Positions 1 to 9,115 of a stretch of DNA of 64,000 nucleotides are shown one piece after another. Under the pieces are notes generated by a model that was not told the origin of the DNA, did not search any database, and saw only the letters and a list, made by a program, of their open reading frames with translations. Both the position numbers and the translations under genes were made by a program. Position 1 is the stretch's first letter; each line of letters starts with the position of its first letter. This DNA comes from MADRE3 sp963718195 (GTDB lineage Bacteria > Desulfobacterota > Desulfobulbia > Desulfobulbales > Desulfocapsaceae): the NCBI GenBank assembly GCA_963718195.1, contig CAVQYQ010000006.1, positions 806,001 through 870,000 on the forward strand, in the 5' to 3' direction.

Positions 1-523
1 GCTTTGAAGTATGATGTACTGCAAGCACCAGTTCATCTTTACCAAACGGAGTATACGTTACCTTTGTTGCTGGAATGCGTGCCCCGACAAATCCCATATA
101 GAGTTGGTTATTACTGATTTTTTTGATTATATCAGCCGAGTCATTGATGGTTATCTGAAACGACGCGCCCGGATACCGCTTTTTGAAAGCAGCTGCATAT
201 TGCGGCAGGATATATGCTCCGGGAATGGTACTGGCGCCGAGATGGAGTTCTCCTGAGATCACATTTGAGACCGAGGCGAGGGTTTTACTGATCTTGTCAA
301 TTTCGCTCAGAATCTCGGTGGCCTTCGGGTATAGCAGTTCGGCCTGCGGTGTCGGCATGATAGATCGTCCCAGACGGTCAAACAGTTTACATCCCAGGTG
401 ATCCTCGAGGTTGCGCATATGCTCACTGATCGTTGGCTGACTGGTAAACAGTTGTTCGGCAGCCTTAGTGAAACTTCCGGTTTTATATACTGCAGTAAAG
501 ATTCTCAACTGTCGCGTGTCCAT
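1..523 (-). CDS. LysR-family transcriptional regulator (partial, C-terminus beyond left edge)
   Basis: Reading leftward from an ATG at 521-523 gives about 174 residues with no stop before the window edge. Residues 1-60 are a LysR winged helix-turn-helix (FTKAAEQLFTSQPTISEHM, then a linker helix). From about residue 90 the inducer-binding domain begins (GELHLGASTIPGAYILPQ). A good ribosome site (CAGGAG) lies 7 bases before the start. The HTH and the GELHLGASTIPG segment resemble CysB/CysL-type regulators, and the nearby cysteine/methionine operon makes a sulfur-related role possible, but two unrelated genes intervene and the sensor domain is incomplete. The family is certain; the target is inference. 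Confidence 0.9.
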   Translation of the reverse strand, partial: MDTRQLRIFTAVYKTGSFTKAAEQLFTSQPTISEHMRNLEDHLGCKLFDRLGRSIMPTPQAELLYPKATEILSEIDKISKTLASVSNVISGELHLGASTIPGAYILPQYAAAFKKRYPGASFQITINDSADIIKKISNNQLYMGFVGARIPATKVTYTPFGKDELVLAVHHTSK

Positions 524-808
524 AGTCGCTGCTCCTGAGGTTGTTATAGTTTTCGCCCATGGGAACGAAAGGTGATTCAGATGACAAGACTATCCTTACC
601 ACAGAACGAACAGATCAAAAAGATAAAACAGTGATGGGGGCAGGGCGTCAAATGGCCAATGATTTCTGGTTAGCGACAGATTCTTGCCGGTTTAATACCC
701 GACCTGGCAGGTAAATAATGGCAGAGCGTAGAGATCCGGGTGGTCATGAGCGGCCACCCTGATGGTAACGTCTGCCGCCGATGAAAGCGGCAGGCGTTCA
801 GACCGGTT

Positions 809-1888
809 TTACTCAACACCGGTGATAATACCCTGGACCCTGCGGTTGAGGGCCCGTCCCTGTGCTGTTTTATTTGTAGCAACAGGATCCTCATAACCAA
901 ATCCGCTCAGGGTGATACGACTGGCATCTATACCATGTTTTTCAACAAGGTAGCTGCGGACGCTTGCCGCACGACGGTGGGAGAGTTTGATATTGTAATC
1001 CCAGGTGCCGATGTTATCGGTATGTCCGGCGAGTATGATCTGTGCCTTTGGGTGATCTTTCATAAAGGCACCGACTTTGGCAAGAACGTCAAAGTATTCC
1101 TTTTTGACATCAAACTTGTCAAAATCAAATAGAATGTTCTGCCATTCGTAGCCGACCACCATCTCTGTACCCATCGCCGGTTTTTTCTCGACCACAGAGA
1201 AGAGCGCACTGGTTATCCACTCCGGATTGCCCAGCAGTTTTTCAAACGGCACCATATAAGAACATTCGTTTACCGAGGATATGGCCGTGATCTCCCTTAA
1301 ATTGTTTTTCTCTGCGCCGGTATTGATAACCACAAAGCAGGCATCGTATTTAGAAACCAGCGTCCTTGCCAGGGCCGATGGCGAAGGCAGTGATCCGACA
1401 GGGGTATACTGGCCGTCAGTAAACAGGAATATAACAGTTCTGCCACTCACTTCTGCCAGGACTTTATCCAACTCCGATAGACCCTGCTGCAGCAGCGTTG
1501 CTCCTTTTGGCTCTCGCGGCATTTTGGCGATTGTCCGACTGAATGTCTTTTTGTTGTATTGCTGCATCGGGTAGTAGGTGGTCAGGTTTTCAAAGCTGGT
1601 ACCAGGAGTAAACGAGTAGATGCCCGCTTTCCAGTTCATATCAGGCAGGGTAGCATTCTTATCAATCAATATTTTCCGTTCAGCAGCAAGTTCGGTCATT
1701 TTGGTGTTTCCATACATATCTTTCATTGACGCTGACCTGTCATAAAGAATGATAAAATTATCCGCCTTTCTGACCAGGTAAACCTCAGTACCGTTCCACA
1801 GCGATCTTACCGGTTCTGCCTGGGATGAAAGGGTAATGAGTAGACTGCATAAAATAAGACAGGAAAATACGATCTTTGTTACTTTCAT
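809..1888 (-). CDS. Periplasmic vWA-OmpA protein
   Basis: This is a 359-residue exported protein. Residues 1-24 are a signal peptide, followed by a von Willebrand A domain (about 45-220) with a MIDAS-type DRSAS motif at 50-54, then a C-terminal OmpA-like peptidoglycan-binding domain (about 255-355; AGHTDNIGTWDYN and RALNRRV). The frame is open 25 codons further upstream, but the start at 1888 has GGAGG at the right distance and begins the signal peptide directly. By family, the OmpA part anchors the protein to peptidoglycan and the vWA part binds a metal-dependent protein ligand. No partner gene is adjacent, so its role in the envelope is unknown. Confidence 0.88.
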   Translation of the reverse strand: MKVTKIVFSCLILCSLLITLSSQAEPVRSLWNGTEVYLVRKADNFIILYDRSASMKDMYGNTKMTELAAERKILIDKNATLPDMNWKAGIYSFTPGTSFENLTTYYPMQQYNKKTFSRTIAKMPREPKGATLLQQGLSELDKVLAEVSGRTVIFLFTDGQYTPVGSLPSPSALARTLVSKYDACFVVINTGAEKNNLREITAISSVNECSYMVPFEKLLGNPEWITSALFSVVEKKPAMGTEMVVGYEWQNILFDFDKFDVKKEYFDVLAKVGAFMKDHPKAQIILAGHTDNIGTWDYNIKLSHRRAASVRSYLVEKHGIDASRITLSGFGYEDPVATNKTAQGRALNRRVQGIITGVE

Positions 1889-2271
1889 GAAACGTCCTCC
1901 ACGGTGAGGGAATAAAATGGTAAAGACAATACCGATCACCAACTTTCCCGGTAAGTTAGTCACACGTTATGAAATGCGGCCCTGTTTCTCGAACCATTTA
2001 TGGATCATCATTTATAAAAATAGCAGTTATTTGAGATGAATGGAAGGAATCAGAGGAAAAAAACGAAATTTTTCACGAGGCTCTGTATTATCTGGTGTCA
2101 TGATCAATCAACTCATGAGCGGATGACAGGATGCTGAGGAGTATGGCTTCGGTTACCCTGCACCTGATTATCCTGCCCCACTATTAATTGATTTATCTGC
2201 GTACCACTCATGGTATAGTGGCAATGGTCAGCTGTCGAAACGATACTATCCCATATCTACAGGAGTTTTGC
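1889..2271. other. Intergenic region, divergent
   Basis: These 383 bp separate the divergent vWA-OmpA gene and the small membrane gene. They are moderately AT-rich, and I see no open frame with a credible ribosome site. A short inverted repeat, CCACT/AGTGG, lies near 2203-2220. No convincing -35/-10 pair or RNA element was found. Confidence 0.4.
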
Positions 2272-2460
2272 GTGAAGAGCAGGTTGTTAATCCCGACAAT
2301 TCTTTTTGGCATACTATTGCTTGGTATTATGCTGGGCCTCTGCGGAATAGGGGTGAGTATGGGATTTAAGAGGATGAGCCTTATTGGTTTTTTTGGGGCG
2401 CTGACCATTCTTGTTCTGTTGCGGATCATCGGCTGGTTAAACTCAACGACACGTAGGTAA
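2272..2460 (+). CDS. Small two-helix membrane protein (hypothetical)
   Basis: A 62-residue protein starts at GTG 2272, seven bases after a clear CAGGAG ribosome site. The frame is also open from 2188, but that stretch is not protein-like. Two hydrophobic segments (about residues 4-25 and 36-54) are separated by a short basic loop, GFKRMS, and the tail is basic (NSTTRR). This suggests an inner-membrane hairpin. I recognise no family. It lies 80 bp before the AEC transporter on the same strand and may be cotranscribed with it. Confidence 0.55.
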   Translation: MKSRLLIPTILFGILLLGIMLGLCGIGVSMGFKRMSLIGFFGALTILVLLRIIGWLNSTTRR

Positions 2461-2540
2461 AGGATGAACTGGTTTCTTTTGGGGGGATTGAGGTTAACCC
2501 GGCACAATGAAGACATGCAAGCCGTAAACAATTGACAGCT

Positions 2541-3449
2541 ATGATCAGCGCTTTTCTCAACCCCATCTTCCCTGTCTTTGCGATCATGCTGGCTGGTATT
2601 GTTTTTTCAAGGGGAGGATTGTTTGATGGTGCTGCAGCCCAGGCAATCAACCGTTTTGTCTTCTATGTAGCGGTACCCGCTTTACTCTTCCTGCTTCTCT
2701 CCGGTGCCGACCTGGGAACAATGGACTATCGTCTGCTTGGTTTCTACTTTTTCTCTGAAGTCCTGTTATACACAGGAGGAGCAGCGATTGCCCGAATCGT
2801 GTTCAGCTGTGGTCCGGGAGAGGCTCTGTTACTCGGGATGGCGTCCTGTTTTGTAAACCATGTTTTTTTTGTATTGCCGATAGCAACCATTCTTTACGGT
2901 GAACAGGCGACAACATCGATTACCGCTATTATCGCCATAGATACAACTATTCTTTTCGGCGGGACGATTATGGGGCTGGAAATTGCCTCTCATCGGTCAG
3001 AATCGATCTGGCGGGTTGTTCGTTCCTTCGTTCGAAATCCGGTGCTTGTCTCAATTGCATTGGGACTCATGGTCAATATATCGGGACTGACATTGCACGA
3101 GGGAATTGTCACCTTCACCAGCTTTGCCGGTGCGGCAGCTGCCCCTGCCGCACTTTTTTCTCTGGGCATTATTCTGGCCAGGTCCCGTTTTTTATCGCTT
3201 GATTATCGGGCTGCGATGGTGACCGGGCTCAAGATTATTATCCATCCCCTGGTAGCCTGGTTTTTCTTTACCGGATTTTTCGAGTTTGATCCACTGCTTC
3301 GTAATCCGGCGCTGCTGGTTGCGGCAGGCCCCTGCGGAGCGATGCCGTTTGTCCTGGCCATGCAGTACAAAATCAGGGCAGAGTCAATCGGAATGGCGAT
3401 TATCTATTCAACGGTTGCCTCCTTGCTAACCCTGTCAATTATTGCCTGA
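2541..3449 (+). CDS. AEC-family (auxin efflux carrier-like) transporter
   Basis: A 302-residue polytopic membrane protein with about ten hydrophobic helices in the two-halves arrangement of the AEC family. It begins directly with the first helix (LNPIFPVFAIMLAGI). The central loop carries the family-type RNPVLVSIALGLMV stretch, and the C-terminal half has HPLVAWFF and AAGPCGAMPF. AEC proteins export or take up small organic acids and similar anions; the substrate here cannot be read from sequence. An in-frame TTG at 2532 exists, but ATG 2541 is preferred by family alignment even though no strong ribosome site precedes either. Transcription converges with cysK. Confidence 0.85.
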   Translation: MISAFLNPIFPVFAIMLAGIVFSRGGLFDGAAAQAINRFVFYVAVPALLFLLLSGADLGTMDYRLLGFYFFSEVLLYTGGAAIARIVFSCGPGEALLLGMASCFVNHVFFVLPIATILYGEQATTSITAIIAIDTTILFGGTIMGLEIASHRSESIWRVVRSFVRNPVLVSIALGLMVNISGLTLHEGIVTFTSFAGAAAAPAALFSLGIILARSRFLSLDYRAAMVTGLKIIIHPLVAWFFFTGFFEFDPLLRNPALLVAAGPCGAMPFVLAMQYKIRAESIGMAIIYSTVASLLTLSIIA

Positions 3450-3460
3450 CTGTTCTGGGA

Positions 3461-4393
3461 TCAGGACTCCTTGTGAGCAGTCTCGAGGAGGTCCGTGCTC
3501 AGATATCGTTCACCCGTGTCGGGGAGTACAAAGACGATTGATTTACCCTTGTTCTCCTCTCTTTGTGCAACCTGCAGGGCGGCCCACGCTGCTGCCCCTG
3601 ATGATATGCCACAGAGAATGCCCTCTTTTCTGGCAATCAGCCGGGCCGTTTCGATCGCATCGTCATTGGTTACCTGAATGACTTCGTCGATCATCTCCGT
3701 GTTGAGCACCTTTGGCACAAAACCTGCGCCGATTCCCTGGATTTTGTGAGGTCCCGGTTGTCCTCCGGAGAGGACGGGTGAGTCCGCCGGTTCGACGGCG
3801 ATCACCTTAAAGTTGCTGTTTCTGGCTTTTATCACCTCCGCAACCCCGGTTAAGGTCCCTCCTGTGCCGACACCGGCAATAAGAAAGTCAACATTACCCT
3901 TGGTATCATGCCAGATTTCCTCAGCAGTGGTCTTTCGATGGACTTCGGGGTTTGCCGGGTTAGCAAATTGATCAGGCATGAAACTATTCTGATTGCTGGC
4001 AGTGAGTTCCTCAGCTTTGGCGATGGCACCTTTTATGCCGTCTGCCGCGGGGGTGAGAACGAGCTCGGCACCGAGGTGCCTGAGCAGCATCCTACGCTCA
4101 AGACTCATGGATTCCGGCATGGTCAGTATTAGTCGCAGTCCTTTTGCGGCGCAGACAAAGGCCAGGCCAATGCCAGTGTTGCCGCTGGTTGGCTCAATGA
4201 CAACAGTCTGCTCGTTGATCGATCCATCCTTGAGGCCGGCCTCTATCATTGCCACCGCAATACGGCACTTAACACTGCCTGCCGGATTTCTCGATTCCTG
4301 TTTCGCATAGAGCAATGCACCGCTCTCTTTTCCAAATCGCTGCATGGCGAGCAATGGTGTGCAACCGTACGTTTCTGTTAATTGAAGTGTCAT
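3461..4393 (-). CDS. cysK: Cysteine synthase (O-acetylserine sulfhydrylase)
   Basis: This PLP enzyme converts O-acetylserine and sulfide to cysteine. The 310 residues are full length for the family. The PLP lysine is K42 in NPAGSVKCR, with the same KCR variant as enterobacterial CysK. PTSGNTGIGLA binds the substrate carboxylate and GVGTGGTLTGV holds the cofactor phosphate. AGGAGG stands six bases before the ATG. It is the last gene of the TPR-metY-metX-metW-cysE-cysK operon, 15 bp after cysE, so the two steps from serine to cysteine are coupled. Its C-terminal end faces the AEC gene convergently. Confidence 0.96.
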   Translation of the reverse strand: MTLQLTETYGCTPLLAMQRFGKESGALLYAKQESRNPAGSVKCRIAVAMIEAGLKDGSINEQTVVIEPTSGNTGIGLAFVCAAKGLRLILTMPESMSLERRMLLRHLGAELVLTPAADGIKGAIAKAEELTASNQNSFMPDQFANPANPEVHRKTTAEEIWHDTKGNVDFLIAGVGTGGTLTGVAEVIKARNSNFKVIAVEPADSPVLSGGQPGPHKIQGIGAGFVPKVLNTEMIDEVIQVTNDDAIETARLIARKEGILCGISSGAAAWAALQVAQREENKGKSIVFVLPDTGERYLSTDLLETAHKES

Positions 4394-4408
4394 ATGGGGC
4401 CTCCTGAC

Positions 4409-5398
4409 TCAGGTCAGATCTGAATTTTGATAGATGAGTTCCGGCTTTTTCAGCAGCACCTTGGTTCCGGTGCTGATGCTCTCGGTAAGCCAGATATTGC
4501 CGCCGATGGTCGAATTTGCACCGATAACGGTATCTCCTCCGAGGATGGTCGTGTTTGCGTAAATAATTACATTGTCCTCAATGGTCGGGTGGCGTTTCTT
4601 GTTGCGCAGCTTCTCTCCGGCATCGCGAGGCAAACTCAGTGCACCGAGTGTTACTCCCTGGTAGAGCCGCACATTTTTACCGATAACCGTTGTTTCTCCA
4701 ATTACCACACCGGTGCCATGATCGATAAACAGTCCAGGGCCAATCGTTGCCCCTGGGTTAATATCAATACCGGTCTCCCCATGGGCCCATTCCGTCATGA
4801 TTCTTGGAATTGTTGGAACACCAAGGAGCTGGAGCTCGTGGGCCAGTCGGTAGACAGTAAGTGCCTGCAGTCCCGGATAACTGAAAATGATCTCATCGGG
4901 ACTTTTACTGGCAGGATCGCCTTCCAGCGTTGCCCTGATATCCTGGGCCAGGATGGAGGCGATATGGGGCAGTTTTTGGATAAAGCGATATGCCATTTCG
5001 CTACTGCGTGTTTCGCAATTTGTGCAGGGCTGATTGGTTCGCCTGCAATCATGGCGAATGGCCATGGTCAGCTGTTCGGTGAGTTTATCATAGAGCTCAG
5101 TCGTTTCCTTACCGATAAAATACTCGAGGTTTGAGGCATGCAGTTTGGCGCTGGTAAAATAGCCGGGAAATAAAATTCGCCGTGCCTGTTTGCATATATC
5201 GATAATGGCTTTGTGAGATGGAATAGCGAAGGGACTGATATGCTCATAGCACTCTTTTGTTGACCATGACTGCATCAGTTTTTTTACTACACCGGGAATG
5301 AGATGATGCCTGCCGGCCAGGCTGATCTCGTGGTGATCACATGCTTCAGCTACCAGGCCCAGCGCTTCTTTGTCCAGGGGGGAGGTTTTGTTTTCCAT
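4409..5398 (-). CDS. cysE: Serine O-acetyltransferase
   Basis: It makes O-acetylserine from serine and acetyl-CoA, the substrate of the downstream cysK. The 329-residue product has an alpha-helical N-terminal domain (about 1-190) and a left-handed beta-helix of hexapeptide repeats (about 200-315; GIDINPGATIG, then DHGTGVVIGETT with the catalytic His, then GALSLPRDAG). The N-terminal domain is longer than in E. coli CysE and resembles the longer SAT type. I chose ATG 5398, 7 bp after the metW stop. The frame is open to 5443, and that 344-residue version, overlapping metW, cannot be excluded. Confidence 0.93.
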   Translation of the reverse strand: MENKTSPLDKEALGLVAEACDHHEISLAGRHHLIPGVVKKLMQSWSTKECYEHISPFAIPSHKAIIDICKQARRILFPGYFTSAKLHASNLEYFIGKETTELYDKLTEQLTMAIRHDCRRTNQPCTNCETRSSEMAYRFIQKLPHIASILAQDIRATLEGDPASKSPDEIIFSYPGLQALTVYRLAHELQLLGVPTIPRIMTEWAHGETGIDINPGATIGPGLFIDHGTGVVIGETTVIGKNVRLYQGVTLGALSLPRDAGEKLRNKKRHPTIEDNVIIYANTTILGGDTVIGANSTIGGNIWLTESISTGTKVLLKKPELIYQNSDLT

Positions 5399-5405
5399 GG
5401 CGGTA

Positions 5406-6038
5406 TCAGGTGTTATCCTGTTTCTCAATGATGAATATTCCATAGGTTGCCCGGCAGTTGGTGAACCGGTGTATTATCTTGCCTTCATTACTCTTGTAAT
5501 CGGTGATAATGGCAATTTCTTCGACAATCTGGTACCCGACATCATGGGAAAATTTTCTGAAGTCTTTGAGGGTGATGACCCTGATATTGGGACTGTCGTA
5601 CCAGCTGTACGGAAGCTCGTCGCTCTTGGGCGCTGCACCTTTGAGCAGTAACTGCAGTCTGATACTGTAATGGCTGAAGTTGGGAAAACTGACGATAAAA
5701 CGCTTGCCGATCCGGGAAAGCGAATAGAGCAGTCGTGCCGGTTCGTACACCTGTTGAAGGGTTTGACTGAGGATGACGTAGTCGAAACTTTTATCCGGAT
5801 AATCATCGACCTCCTCTATCATGTCCCCCTGGAGAACGCTTAACCCTCTGCTGATGCAGTGCGCGGCCTTTTCCTTGTCCTGCTCTATTCCGGTTCCCGA
5901 CACCTGTTTGTTTTTCTCGAGCCAGGCGAGCAGGTCCCCATTCCCGCAGCCGAGATCGAGTACTCGCGTGTCCGGCTCGATTCGGGATGAGATGACGCGC
6001 AGGTCAAAACGCATGTCATCAGTATTGAGGGGTACCAT
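5406..6038 (-). CDS. metW: Methionine biosynthesis protein MetW (methyltransferase-like)
   Basis: A 210-residue MetW-family protein with a class I methyltransferase fold: motif I is VLDLGCGNGDLL (about 27-38), followed by GIEQD and later VILSQTLQQV and SFPNFSHY. In other bacteria MetW partners MetX in O-acylhomoserine formation, and the order metX-metW is the usual one. The start at 6038 has GGAGG eight bases upstream and overlaps the end of metX by 20 bp, so translation is probably coupled. The frame stays open for another 82 codons upstream, but that stretch is antisense-like noise inside metX. Confidence 0.93.
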   Translation of the reverse strand: MVPLNTDDMRFDLRVISSRIEPDTRVLDLGCGNGDLLAWLEKNKQVSGTGIEQDKEKAAHCISRGLSVLQGDMIEEVDDYPDKSFDYVILSQTLQQVYEPARLLYSLSRIGKRFIVSFPNFSHYSIRLQLLLKGAAPKSDELPYSWYDSPNIRVITLKDFRKFSHDVGYQIVEEIAIITDYKSNEGKIIHRFTNCRATYGIFIIEKQDNT

Positions 6039-7179
6039 CGAGGAATCCTCCAACGAGTTTGCCGAGACGCTCATCAGGGAGCAGAAAGGCATCATGGCCG
6101 CAATCCGCCTCAATCTCACAGAAACTGACGTTTTGCCCGGCACGCTTGAGGGCCTGCACCAGTTCCTTTGCCTGATAGGTGGGATAGAGCCAGTCTGATG
6201 AATAACTGATGACCAGGAACTTCGTCTTGGATCCGGCGATACTCTGCAATGAGTAGGATGAGGTATCCCGGTCAACAAGGTCATAGTAGTCTGATGCTTT
6301 TGTTATGTAGAGGAGCGAATTGGCATCAAACCGTTTGACAAACTTGGACCCCTGGTAGTGGAGATAGCTCTCCACCTGAAAATCCGCATCAAACCCATAG
6401 GAGAAGTTGTCTTTGTTTTGCAGTCGCCGGCCAAATTTGCGGCGCATTGCCTCATCTGAAAGATAGGTGACATGCCCGATCATGCGGGCGATTGCAAGCC
6501 CCAGATCGGGCGGCTCTTTACCGTAGTAATCGCCGCGAATCCAGCGTGGGTCTGCCATGATTGCCTGACGGGCTACTTCATTAAAAGCGATCGCCAGTGC
6601 CGAGTGACGCATGGTGGTTGCAATAGGGATTGCAGATCGAACCATCTCCGGGTATCGAACACACCATTCAAGAACCTGCATGCCGCCGACTGACCCACCG
6701 ATAACCGAGTGGAGAGATGGTATATCCAGGTGGTCAAGTAGTTTTTTCTGGACTTCGATCATGTCCCCAATGGTCATCATCGGAAAATCCAGTCCATATG
6801 GCTGACCTGTTGCCGGATTTATCGAGGATGGTCCGGTGGAACCCATGCAGCCACCAAGAATATTTGCACAGATAATGAAGTATTTGTCTGTGTCAAGTCC
6901 CTTCCCGGGGCCAATCATACTATCCCACCAGCCTGGCTTGGCTTCGGACGATTCATCCGGGTAGTAGCCGGCTGCATGGGAGTCTCCGGAGAAGGCATGG
7001 GTTACCAGAACCGCATTGTCTCTATTTTCAGAGAGTTTGCCCCAGGTCTCATAGGCGGTGGTAACGGGGCCAAGCCTGGCCCCGTTCTCGAGAATTAGGT
7101 GATGTGGTGGCTCCGCAAAGGTGAAATACTGTTTTTCCACTATTCCGGCAGAGCCGATCTGGTTAACGGCCTTGTTCAT
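6019..7179 (-). CDS. metX: Homoserine O-acetyltransferase
   Basis: This alpha/beta hydrolase-fold enzyme activates homoserine with acetyl-CoA for methionine synthesis. It is 386 residues, the usual length. The nucleophile elbow GGSVGGMQ carries Ser163. The acid lies in SSDWLYP near residue 330 and the catalytic His in CGHDAFL near 365. The N-terminal THAFSGDSHAAG and NILGGCMGSTGP segments are characteristic of MetX. It lies 17 bp downstream of metY, with a weak ribosome site, so it may depend on coupling. Its acetylated product is the substrate of metY next door. Some MetX proteins use succinyl-CoA; sequence inspection cannot decide this. Confidence 0.95.
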   Translation of the reverse strand: MNKAVNQIGSAGIVEKQYFTFAEPPHHLILENGARLGPVTTAYETWGKLSENRDNAVLVTHAFSGDSHAAGYYPDESSEAKPGWWDSMIGPGKGLDTDKYFIICANILGGCMGSTGPSSINPATGQPYGLDFPMMTIGDMIEVQKKLLDHLDIPSLHSVIGGSVGGMQVLEWCVRYPEMVRSAIPIATTMRHSALAIAFNEVARQAIMADPRWIRGDYYGKEPPDLGLAIARMIGHVTYLSDEAMRRKFGRRLQNKDNFSYGFDADFQVESYLHYQGSKFVKRFDANSLLYITKASDYYDLVDRDTSSYSLQSIAGSKTKFLVISYSSDWLYPTYQAKELVQALKRAGQNVSFCEIEADCGHDAFLLPDERLGKLVGGFLDGTPQY

Positions 7180-7196
7180 GGTTTTAACTTATAATC

Positions 7197-8477
7197 TTAC
7201 TGGGCAGCTTGCCTGAGCGCCTGGTCAATGTCCTCTCTGATATCATCAATATGTTCAATGCCAATGGAAAGTCGTACCATCGACTCCTGGATACCTGACT
7301 CCTGGAGTTGTTCAGGAGAGAGCTGGGAATGGGTTGTCGAAGCAGGATGAATTGCAAGGGATTTTGCGTCACCGACATTTGCAACGTGTGACAAAAGCTT
7401 CAGTCCATCAATGAATTTCTGACCAGCCGCCAGGCCGCCTTTAATTCCAAATGTTACCATGCCGCCAAAACCGTTTTTCAGGTATTTGGCTGCCTGGTCG
7501 CTTCCCGGTGAACCTGCAAGGCCCGGATAATATACCCAGTCCACGAGTTCATGATTGCTGAGGAAATCTGCAATCTCACTGGCGTTGGCGCAGTGACGCT
7601 CCATCCGAAGGGTAAGGGTCTCTATGCCCTGGAGAAATATCCAGCAGTTATCGGGAGAGATGCAGGCGCCGAGATTGCGAAGCGGTACAAGTCTCATTCG
7701 GAGAATGAAGGCGACCGGGTTTAGATCACCAAGATCATGGGCATACCGGAGTCCGTGATACGAGCTGTCCGGTTCATTGTAGAGGGTAAATTTAGGGTCA
7801 GTCCAGTCGAATTTTGCTGCATCGATGACGATGCCGCCAATACCGGTACCATGACCCCCCATCCATTTTGTCAATGAATGGATGACGATGTCAGCTCCAT
7901 GGTCAATCGGGCGCAGCATGCAGGGTGGAGTGAAGGTCGAATCGACAATGAGGGGCAGATTGTTATCATGGGCGATGTCTGCAATTGCCTCAAGATCAGC
8001 AACGTTGAGGGCCGGATTGCCGATCGTCTCGCAAAAAACAGCCCGGGTTTTGGTGTTGATGGCCTTTCTGAAATTCTCCGGATCAGTGGGGTCAACAAAA
8101 TGAACCTTTATTCCGAGTTGCGGAAGAATGGAGTCAAACTGGATGTAGGTTCCGCCATATAGATTGTTGGCAGCAACGATCTCATCTCCCTGGGCACATA
8201 TATTGATCATGGTGTAAAAAATGGCAGACGTCCCTGAGCCGAGGGCAAGAGCCGCGGCTCCTCCTTCCATCTGGGCAACACGCTGTTCAAGTATATCCTG
8301 GGTAGGGTTGCCAATACGGGTATAGATATTGCCGAGCTCTTTCAGGGCAAAAAGGTTTGCAGCATGTTCGGTATCCCTGAACATATATGCACTTGTTCTG
8401 TGAACCGGGGCAGCATGAGAGAACGTTGTTTGATCCGTAATTCGACCGCCATGTAGAGCAAGTGTTTCAATTTTCAT
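7197..8477 (-). CDS. metY: O-acetylhomoserine sulfhydrylase (aminocarboxypropyltransferase)
   Basis: A PLP enzyme of the Cys/Met metabolism family (426 residues, typical of MetY rather than the shorter MetB/MetC). It makes homocysteine directly from O-acetylhomoserine and sulfide. The PLP lysine is K204 in HSLTKWMGGHGT. YTRIGNPT (about 52-59), SGTSAIF (81-87) and DSTFTPP (179-185) are the family cofactor and substrate motifs. AAGGAG precedes the ATG. Position between the TPR gene (29 bp) and metX (17 bp) gives a direct sulfhydrylation pathway that suits a sulfide-producing organism. Confidence 0.95.
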   Translation of the reverse strand: MKIETLALHGGRITDQTTFSHAAPVHRTSAYMFRDTEHAANLFALKELGNIYTRIGNPTQDILEQRVAQMEGGAAALALGSGTSAIFYTMINICAQGDEIVAANNLYGGTYIQFDSILPQLGIKVHFVDPTDPENFRKAINTKTRAVFCETIGNPALNVADLEAIADIAHDNNLPLIVDSTFTPPCMLRPIDHGADIVIHSLTKWMGGHGTGIGGIVIDAAKFDWTDPKFTLYNEPDSSYHGLRYAHDLGDLNPVAFILRMRLVPLRNLGACISPDNCWIFLQGIETLTLRMERHCANASEIADFLSNHELVDWVYYPGLAGSPGSDQAAKYLKNGFGGMVTFGIKGGLAAGQKFIDGLKLLSHVANVGDAKSLAIHPASTTHSQLSPEQLQESGIQESMVRLSIGIEHIDDIREDIDQALRQAAQ

Positions 8478-8506
8478 TCGTATCTCCTTGATGTCATCAT
8501 CAGTAA

Positions 8507-9115
8507 TCAGCTTCCGCTGTCAGTTTTCTGTTTTTCTTTGACCTGGTCAATAAAGTCTCGAAGAGATGTACCATTTGCCATCGTTGAATTGGGATCAAGC
8601 TGAAGAACTGATTCCCATGCGGCGATTGCCTCGTCCACTTTGCCGAAATCATAATAGAGCACAATTCCCTTGTTAAGCCTGGAAGGCTGATGGGTATTGT
8701 TCATCGCTATGGCCTTATCAAATGTCTCGATTGCTTTGGTTGAGTCCCCAGCCCGTCGATACATGACGCCAAGGTCCGTCCAGAGATTTGCATCTCCTGA
8801 ATGAAGTTCCAGTGATTTTGTATAGGCTCCGATCGCTTTTTGGTACTGGTCGGTGTCAAAATAGAGGTGTCCCAGTTGGGTCCAGGCGTTATAGTTCTCG
8901 GGATTGGCGGTCACTTCTGCTTCAAGGTTTAAGATTGCCTGGCTCTCCTGTCCAGAAATACCTTGCTGTTGAGCGACACCTCCGGGGACCGCACCGGGCG
9001 TTGTGTCTGATTTAAAAACGGTAAAGCCGACACCGCACAAGAAGCCGGCAATGAATACAACAAATATGGTTATGTAAAAAGTCTGCTTGTTCACAGTAGA
9101 TTGCTGACTTGCCAT
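8507..9115 (-). CDS. Membrane-anchored TPR protein
   Basis: A 202-residue protein with one N-terminal transmembrane helix (about 12-33, starting TFYITIFVVFIAGF), a low-complexity Gly/Pro/Gln linker (about 40-58), and three to four TPR motifs (about 64-185; for example NAWTQLGHLYFDTDQYQKA). The C-terminus probably lies in the periplasm. AGAGGA precedes the start. It is the first gene of the sulfur amino acid operon, 29 bp before metY. TPR domains mediate protein contacts. No enzymatic function is visible, and why it leads a cysteine/methionine operon is unclear. Confidence 0.85.
   Translation of the reverse strand: MASQQSTVNKQTFYITIFVVFIAGFLCGVGFTVFKSDTTPGAVPGGVAQQQGISGQESQAILNLEAEVTANPENYNAWTQLGHLYFDTDQYQKAIGAYTKSLELHSGDANLWTDLGVMYRRAGDSTKAIETFDKAIAMNNTHQPSRLNKGIVLYYDFGKVDEAIAAWESVLQLDPNSTMANGTSLRDFIDQVKEKQKTDSGS

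Noticed and set aside
6039..6284. 82-residue N-terminal extension of metW
   Set aside because: The extension lies wholly within metX in another frame, is not methyltransferase-like, and a good ribosome site precedes the internal ATG at 6038.
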